A stretch of DNA of 64,000 nucleotides. Source: Smallanthus sonchifolius (lineage: Eukaryota > Streptophyta > Magnoliopsida > Asterales > Asteraceae). The position numbers were made by a program, and so were the translations under genes. The DNA is taken from contig CM042020.1 in assembly GCA_023525975.1 (NCBI GenBank), positions 17,385,001 to 17,449,000 of the forward strand, given 5' to 3'. A model generated the notes under the pieces. That model saw nothing but the letters and a program-made list of their open reading frames with translations, did not search any database and was not told the origin of the DNA. Positions 57,501-64,000 of this stretch are shown piece by piece; position 1 is the first letter of the stretch; each line of letters starts with the position of its first letter.

Positions 57501-57949
57501 TGGGTGACAAAGTGTTATTAAAGGTTTCACCTTGGAAAGGTGTGATTCGTTTTGGGAAACGAGGAAAGTTAAACCCGCGTTACGTTGGACCATTCGAGAT
57601 AGAGAAAAGGATCGGTCCAGTAGCATACCAACTGAACCTACCGGATACACTCAATGGAGTGCATAATGTCTTTCATGTCTCAAACCTAAAGAAGTGCCTA
57701 TCAGATGAGACACTTGTAGTTCCACTCGAGGAGTTGGAAATTGATGAACAGCTACGTTTCATTGAGGAACCCGTTGAAATCATGGACCGAGAGGTCAAGA
57801 CACTCAAGCGCAGTAAGATACCTATTGTCAGAGTTCGCTGGAACTCGAAGCGTGGACCGGAGTTCACGTGGGAACGCGAGGATCAAATGATGAAAAAGTA
57901 TCCTCACCTGTTCAAACATTCAACGGCAAACACAGAAGGTACTAACTAA
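54561..57949 (+). pseudogene. F unit 1 pol (protease, RT, RNase H, integrase, chromodomain-like tail)
   Basis: Same frame as the later part of gag. Protease LFDTGADRSF (about 54,653). RT from about 55,200, with two in-frame TGA codons at 55508 and 55538 (both fit CGA to TGA), then MAFGLTNAPAVFM and FIDDILIYS (about 55,661). RNase H with YCDAS, THDLELGA and YTDHKSL (about 56,100-56,440). Integrase with HKSRYSIHPG...CLTCSKVK, MDFITKLP, SDRDARFTSHFW and YHPQTDGQSERT. Tail WNSKRGPEFTWERE up to TAA at 57947. From 55565 on, the frame is open for 794 codons. All catalytic residues look intact; only the two stops break it. Family: Tekay/Del chromovirus. Confidence 0.92.
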
Positions 57950-60337
57950 TGTGAATATTATCGTTTTCGTACGTGTTTATCGTGTGTAAATCGTATTTAG
58001 TATTTTTATAAAAGTTAGTGTTTTTTTTATAAAAATAAAAATAGAATGTTTTAATTATTAATTGAGTTAGTAATTAATTAATTAGACTTATGGGCCTTAA
58101 TTAAGCCCGCGGACCAAACTAATTACCCATTAGTAATGGGATAAGGATAAAGTTTAAAAAAAACATATCTAAACCTAACCACCATCAAAGTCGTCGACTT
58201 CAACCCCCACCCCCCTTGGATCGACAGAAACTTCAAGCACTCGTAGGACCTTCGTTCGAGCCCCGATCGTGAATCCGTAAGTAGATACGTGCTAGTCTCG
58301 ACGTTTCTAACACTCCTACGTAAGTCGTTTCGTTCAATTTCATCACTTTTTGATTCCTAAATTTTAGATCATAACCCTAGTTCATCCAAACATGGATTTT
58401 TATAATAAAAATGTTAACTTTATTATTGTTTTGCATGTATTAGTTGATTTTATGGTTATTTGCAAAACCCTAGATCCGTGTGGTTAGTAATTTGTTAAAA
58501 ATTGAATATTTTTGATTATGTGATGTTTAGAAATCGCATGTTAGACGTGAGTTATGATTAATATAGTTGTAGATATATTAGTTGAATGACTTGGAATCAA
58601 ATTGATGTGTTACTTGTGTAAACAAAACGTGTAATGGACAAGTTACTAAAAGAGGAAACTTTTTATGAATTCTATTTTGCATGCTAGACGTGATTAGGAT
58701 GATGTGATGATGGTTATGAGCTACTTGATACATGTTTAGATGATTTGTGAAATCAGATTTTAAATACATAACCCGGTTTTGCGAACTTTCCAAATAAGGA
58801 AACTTTAATTGTTAAAAGTGGTTAGAACTTACTAATTAGACATGCATGACATGGTTTAATGATTGGTACATGTTAGTTAAGATACAATAACCTGTTGTAA
58901 CGTGTTAGGTGCTTGAAATCACGCATGCTAGTCATAGGTTACTAAAGATGGAAACTTTACTTGGAATTGTGACATACATGTTTAGTTCTATGCAATGGTT
59001 ATGTGATATGATGATCTTGAACATGTTATAGTAGTCTTACAAGCATATTAACAATGATAATTTCACGAGACACAAATCCCGAACATACTTGCCATTTATA
59101 GAAACCTGCCATTTATAGAAACCTGCTATTTATAGAAACCTGCTATTTATAGAAACCTGTTATTTATAGAAACCTGCTATTTTTGGAAACTTTCTATTTT
59201 TGGAAACTTTCTATTTTTGGAAATCATGCTTGTTTGATTAGAACAATTAGGATTTGTTGCTAAGTGTTACAGCATGATCATTTGTGTATAATATAGAAGT
59301 TTTATACTCAACCAACGTTAAATCATTAATCGGGTCACCAACGGGTCGTCGGGTCAAACTTGGTCAAACTTAGTAAAACTTGGTCAAACATGAGTCAAAC
59401 TTCTAAACTCTTTTCAAACACTTAAACAATGGGATTGTTTGGATACTTTGGGTTTGTATCAACTTGCACAAACATACACTTATAAACCGGTGTTTATAGG
59501 TGGCAGTTAGTCGTCAAGCATTTTAAGTTCGCTTTCTTTCGCACATACTCTAAGGTGAGTTTCACGGCCCCTTTTTCTTACGTTTTAAACTTGGGGGAGA
59601 AAACATGGGTACGAACATTTAGATCTTACGTTTCTTTTATATCACTTGTGTACTAAGCGCAAACATATCATGAAAGTCCTTACTTATCGAACCGTTAGTA
59701 TATGGGTTAGCGAGGTAATCTTGAGTAGTACTACTGGGCATTGACAAGCCCCACCCGCGTTAGTCGCGCTAACACGACGGGAAGTCGAACGGGTGTAACA
59801 TTGACCTAAACATTCACCATTGATTACGATAGTCATGGTGGGAGGCAGTACAAACATAAACAGTCAGCTTCGGTGTCGAAACGCTTTAGTAACATGTACT
59901 AGGTTAGCTACCTATGATATAATTGTAAATGGTATTATCTAGTAAACTTTACAAACATTGAAACCTGTGAACTCACCAACCTAGTGTTGACACGTTTTAG
60001 CATGTTTTCTCAGGTAATTAAGGTACAAGCACGAGCTAAGGCATGCATGCATACGAAGTCTATCATTTGCAAACTCAAGAATTATTTATTTTAATTATCT
60101 TTCAATTGTTTATTTTGGCGCAACTGTTTTGGCGTATGTTTTTCATTTAACTTTTCGCTTCCGCAAGTCTTACATTAAATCAGTATTTTCATTACTAGTG
60201 TTGCATCGTGACTATGAGCAATACTAGTGGTTTTTATTAAACTCATATACAGTCGTTCAACGTAACTAATGACTGAGATCCTGTTATGTCACGCCCCTAA
60301 CGGTAAAACTCTGTTGGTGGATTTTGGGGGTGTGACA
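57947..60337 (+). repeat. Third F LTR (5' 220 bp missing)
   Basis: 2391 bp, same fusion to the pol TAA and same end ggggtgtgaca as the LTR at 49802. It follows the pol of unit 1 and serves as 5' LTR of unit 2. Confidence 0.92.
59091..59224 (+). repeat. 16-17 bp minisatellite in third F LTR
   Basis: Five units of the tatagaaacctg type and three of the ttttggaaactt type, compared with four and four in the other LTR. Confidence 0.92.
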
Positions 60338-60340
60338 GAT

Positions 60341-60353
60341 TGGTATCAGAGCC
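60341..60353 (+). promoter_or_regulatory. Primer binding site, F unit 2
   Basis: tggtatcagagcc, three bases after the LTR end at 60337; identical to unit 1. Confidence 0.95.
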
Positions 60354-60461
60354 ATTGGTTATAGAGAACTAGGAAATGCATACTAGACTATAACCACGTA
60401 CATGCATTAGTTACACAGCACTTACACTCATACATGGCACTCACTCATCCCGTTACAGGAA

Positions 60462-61127
60462 ATGTCAACCCCACCCAATTCACCAGCATCCCCAGTTGAT
60501 CAGGAGCACGATGTTCCTACTGTATCTTTACCAGAGTCGAGGAGACGTCGACTCAACCCGATCAACACCACAATAGGGCATGATGAGCCTATCCATGTGC
60601 GTGTCAGAGGCAACACGCAGGACTGGGATTGGTATCCTGATAGGATCAGGAACTGGATCCGCGAGGAGGAAGTCCCACCTCCACTCACTACTGACATTGC
60701 TTCTTCTTCTTCATCATCTTCTGTACGAGCTTTGCCACCATTGCAGTACCCCCATGAGCAGGTGATAGCTGCCTTTGTGGCTAGGATGGACCGGGAGATC
60801 CGGAACATGAGAGATGCAGCTGGAGAGATTACTAGTATACTTCAGCGAGAGATGTTGATGAATAAGAGGATCACCAAACTGACTACAGATTTATCAGCAA
60901 CTGATACAGTCCATGAGAATTTGGAAAATGGATGTGTGGATATGGAAGACCGGCTGAACACTACAGAGTGGAACCTGGATATACTCCACACTAGGATTGA
61001 GCAGGTTGATGCACGACTTGCAGCAGTTGAGGCAGCAGGAGTTGCACCAGAGGATGCACCTGCAGGAGATCAGGATGAGGATGATGATGCAGCATCCGAT
61101 GTTACATCAGTTGGCAGTGACATTTGA
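60462..61127 (+). CDS. F unit 2 extra ORF upstream of gag (unknown protein)
   Basis: A 221-codon homologue of 52319-52996. It lacks four residues because of a 12-bp in-frame deletion in the EDVPEDAP repeat before the acidic tail. Other differences from unit 1 include Ala to Glu and Glu to Gly near the coiled coil, Ala to Thr, and Cys to Ser near the C-terminus, plus about two silent changes. The frame is intact. Product and role unknown. Confidence 0.7.
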   Translation: MSTPPNSPASPVDQEHDVPTVSLPESRRRRLNPINTTIGHDEPIHVRVRGNTQDWDWYPDRIRNWIREEEVPPPLTTDIASSSSSSSVRALPPLQYPHEQVIAAFVARMDREIRNMRDAAGEITSILQREMLMNKRITKLTTDLSATDTVHENLENGCVDMEDRLNTTEWNLDILHTRIEQVDARLAAVEAAGVAPEDAPAGDQDEDDDAASDVTSVGSDI

Positions 61128-61382
61128 TCATCTATCTTCATTACTTATTTACATCTTTTCTTTTGAACTTCGATGGGCAGGGTTGTTCCCATCCAACAGA
61201 TGTTTCTAGAATTTTGATGTTTGGTTGAATTTAGTTGTAATCGTTACAATTTATTTTATCAAGTATTACTATTATTGAAATGTTAGATGTTGTGGTTTGA
61301 ATTTCTTTTGTTTACTTGTACTTGTATGATGAAAAAATGCGATTTATTTTTCTCATTATTGTATATTGTGAATGTAAAGATA

Positions 61383-62691
61383 ATGTCTGGAAGAGGAAAT
61401 GGACGTGTTGGACGCGCCGGAGGACGCGGTGGTCGCGGAAACATTAACATGACTGCAGCCGAGCTCACGGCACTCATAAATGAGCGTGTGGCTGAAGCAG
61501 TAGCAGCTACTCACGCCGCTATTAATGCTGGAGGTAAAGCAACATATTATCGACTCTAGTGAGTCATCATTCATCCTAAACTCAAGTTCGAATACAGTAT
61601 TCTTAAAACGCATTCTTGTTTACAATTCAGGTCAGCATAACCACCAGCAGGTTTGTACTTTCAAGGCGTACATGGATTGCAAACCTCACTCATTTAGTGG
61701 AGTCAAAGGGGCTGTTGGCTTACTCCGCTGGATGGAGAAATCTGAATCGGCTTTCGCGATGTGTAACTGCCCGCCGCACAACCAGGTGAAGTATGCATCT
61801 GGCACTCTTGAGGGTCCGACCCTTACTTGGTGGAACTCACAGGTGCAAATGTTAACTCTGGAAATGGCAAATGCTTGCCATGGGATGAATTCAAGACTAT
61901 GCTGCGGGAGGAGTATTGTCCCCGCGATGAAGTACAGAAACTGGAGAGCGAATTCTGGAATCTCAAGATGGAGGGATCTGAGATCGAAGCCTACACTACT
62001 CGTTCGCATGAACTGGCAAACTTATGTCCGCAAATGGTGACACCTCCCTATAAGAGGATTGAGAAGTACATTGATGGTTTGGTCCCGCAAATTCAGAGCA
62101 TGGTGACATCTTCTTATCCCACTACGATCCAGCAAGCAATCAGGTTGGCTCACAGGCTAACCGATCAGGCAGTGGCTCAGGGCACTCTACCACCTAGAGG
62201 TACACTATCAAAGACTGCTGACAACAAGAGGAAGTTTGACAGTTCATTCCCCAAAACCTTCCACTCAAACCCACCTTCTCAGCAACAGCAACAGCAACAC
62301 CGTAAGTTTGAACCGTCAAAGAACAACAGTCAGCCTAACTCTTCTCAGCAGAATCAAGGGTCTTATAATGGCAAGTACCCGAAGTGCAATAAATGTAACT
62401 TTCACCATCATGGAGCATGTGACCGGTACCGTTGCCAACAATGTGGAAAGATGGACCATTTGGCCAAAGACTGTAGAGTAGATGTGCAGAACAAACAGAC
62501 ACCACCTGAAAACGCACCCAAGGGTTGTTTTGAGTGCGGTAAGGAAGGGCATTTCAAGAAGGATTGTCCCCAGTTAAGGAGAAACGGAAACGGGAATGGG
62601 AATGGGAATGGCAACAATCATCAGGGTGGTAATGGAAATGGTAATAACCACCAGGGTGGAAATGGTAATAACAACGGAAATGGTGCAAAGG
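61383..62691 (+). pseudogene. F unit 2 gag, same intron and frameshift
   Basis: Same layout as unit 1: RG-rich exon 1 (61383-61533), putative intron, capsid with the same one-base frame change near 61,870 (here gcttgcc instead of gctttcc), two knuckles and a Gly/Asn-rich tail. The first knuckle reads CQQCGKMDHLAKDC: the Gly before His has become Asp, which should weaken zinc-finger folding. Confidence 0.85.
61534..61630 (+). other. Putative spliceosomal intron in F gag (unit 2)
   Basis: 97 bp with the same gtaaag donor and acaattcag acceptor. One interior substitution relative to unit 1 (tactgta versus tacagta). Splice sites are unchanged. Confidence 0.65.
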
Positions 62692-64000
62692 GCCGAGCAT
62701 TTGTGATTGGATCAGGAGAAGCTCGGAATGATCGGAACGTGGTGAACGGTATGTTTCTCTTAAACGATCATTATGCTTCTGTACTTTTTGATACTGGCGC
62801 CGATAGAAGTTTCATATCTAGAGAACTTAGTGGTCAGTTAGAAATAAACCCAACTTTACTAGAACATCATTATACCGTAGAGATAGCAGACGGTAAAGTA
62901 ATCGAGGCAACCCACATTCTCAAGGGATGTCAGTTAGAACTTTCTGGTCATAAACTCGACATCGATCTCATGCTAGTAACACTTGGCAGTTTTGACATAA
63001 TTGTGGGCATGGATTGGTTGTCTGAAAACCAAGCTGAGATCATCTGTAGTGAGAAGATCATTCGTATACCCCTTCCTAGTGGAGAAATCCTATCTGTTCA
63101 GGGCGAAAGAAGTGGTGCAGCCATGGGCATCATATCTTTCATGAAGGCTCAGAAGTGTCTGCGTAAGGGTCATACCGCAATTCTAGCCCTTGTTGCTGAC
63201 AAGTCTACCGAGGAGAAAAAGTTAGAAGATATCCCAATCGTTCGCGAATTCCCAGAAGTATTTCCTGAAGACCTACCTGGTCTTCCACCTCACCGTCAGG
63301 TCGAATTTCAGATTGACCTAACACCCGGAGCAGCGCCTATTGCTCGAGCACCCTATAGACTGGCACCAAGCGAGTTGCAAGAGCTATCCACTCAACTGCA
63401 AGAGTTGTTGGATAAAGGTTTCATCCGACCGAGCTCATCGCCATGGGGAGCTCCAGTCCTATTTGTCAAAAAGAAAGATGGAACTTTTCGAATGTGCATT
63501 GATTACCGAGAGTTGAACAAAGTAACAGTCAAGAACCGCTACCCACTACCCCGCATTGAAGATTTATTCGACCAACTTCAAGGGTCAAGTTTCTACTCAA
63601 AAATCGATTTAAGGTCTGGATATCATCAGCTGAGAGTTTGAGATGAAGATATATCCAAGACTGCATTCTGAACCCGGTACGGCCATTTCGAGTTTTTGGT
63701 GATGGCATTTGGATTAACTAACGCACCCGCGGTATTCATGGACCTCATGAACCGTGTGTGTAAACCCTATCTGCACCAATTCGTCATTGTTTTTATTGAC
63801 GATATCCTCATATATTCTAAGAGTCAGGAAGACAATGAGGAGCATCTGCTTTTGATCCTTGAACTACTGAAACAGGAGCAGCTGTACGCGAAGTTTTCCA
63901 AATGCGATTTTTGGATTCACGAGGTTCAATTTTTAGGACATGTGATCAATGAGAAAGGAATACATGTCGATCCAGCCAAAGTGGAAGCTATTAAGAATTG
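62692..64000 (+). pseudogene. F unit 2 pol, truncated by the window edge
   Basis: Protease (LFDTGADRSF) and RT as in unit 1, with the same two TGA codons at 63639 and 63669 and the same MAFGLTNAPAVFM and FIDDILIYS text. The window ends in the RT connection region (VDPAKVEAIKN). Apart from a few substitutions it matches 54561-55870. Confidence 0.9.

Larger units (their letters stand above)
48496..64000 (+). mobile_element. Array F: tandem Ty3/gypsy chromovirus units sharing LTRs
   Basis: Reading left to right: partial LTR (48496-48949), integrase fragment (to 49804), LTR (49802-52194), internal (52195-57946), LTR (57947-60337), internal (60338 to the window edge). The repeat unit is about 8.14 kb and the copies are nearly identical. 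Only the first LTR has the proper LTR start (tgacatcc, after GGATA in the LINE). The later LTRs lack the first 220 bp and are fused directly to the pol stop, without a PPT. The array may continue beyond 64000. Confidence 0.9.

Overview
This 64 kb window reads as plant nuclear heterochromatin made almost entirely of nested transposable elements. I found no convincing cellular gene, rRNA gene or functional tRNA gene. Several features point to a flowering plant: initiator-Met-tRNA primer sites, Ty3/gypsy elements of the chromovirus Tekay/Del type with a chromodomain-like integrase tail, a Cassandra TRIM carrying 5S rRNA-like sequence, an L1-type LINE, tRNA-derived SINEs, and hAT and Mutator-like MITEs. 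The wording of the gag and pol proteins resembles elements I associate with Asteraceae; that family assignment is inference.

Layout. 1-7.4 kb: a solo LTR (216-2249, TSD GTTTC) inside one copy of a 184-bp tandem repeat, a SINE with a perfect 15-bp target duplication (4950-5069), a tRNA-like segment, and a two-LTR Cassandra element (6069-6683). 7.4-30.2 kb: one old minus-strand gypsy element, A (7380-30227, TSD ATTAT). Its 3' LTR was hit by a solo LTR, B (9188-12245, TSD TGTGG), and its 5' LTR by a complete plus-strand element, C (18480-29433, TSD GGCGT). B and C belong to one family. 30.2-34.8 kb: unassigned repeats, a second SINE, and a non-autonomous hAT element (33970-34783, 8-bp TSD). 34.85-41.5 kb: a short-LTR non-autonomous element, G, with three nested insertions: solo LTR E (TSD CCAAC), a 1.1 kb Mutator-like foldback (9-bp TSD), and a 1.5 kb insert with an 18-bp duplication. 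41.7-44.7 kb: non-autonomous LTR element H. 45.0-48.5 kb: a decayed LINE, cut off by the next element.

48.5-64 kb (open at the right edge): a tandem array of one gypsy family, F. It reads LTR(partial)-integrase fragment-LTR-internal-LTR-internal, with a unit of about 8.14 kb. The units share the same pol/LTR deletion junction that removed the polypurine tract, and the two long units share one gag frameshift and two stop codons in RT. Amplification therefore followed the damage and was probably by recombination rather than transposition. Family F also has an open reading frame of about 225 codons between the primer site and gag, and gag appears to be split by a 97-bp GT-AG intron. The extra ORF, the gag intron and the array structure are the most unusual things here.

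Nesting gives relative ages: A is older than B and C; G is older than E, the foldback and the 1.5 kb insert; the LINE is older than array F. All boundaries come from reading TG...CA ends, target duplications and repeat copies by eye. No alignment or database search was run.
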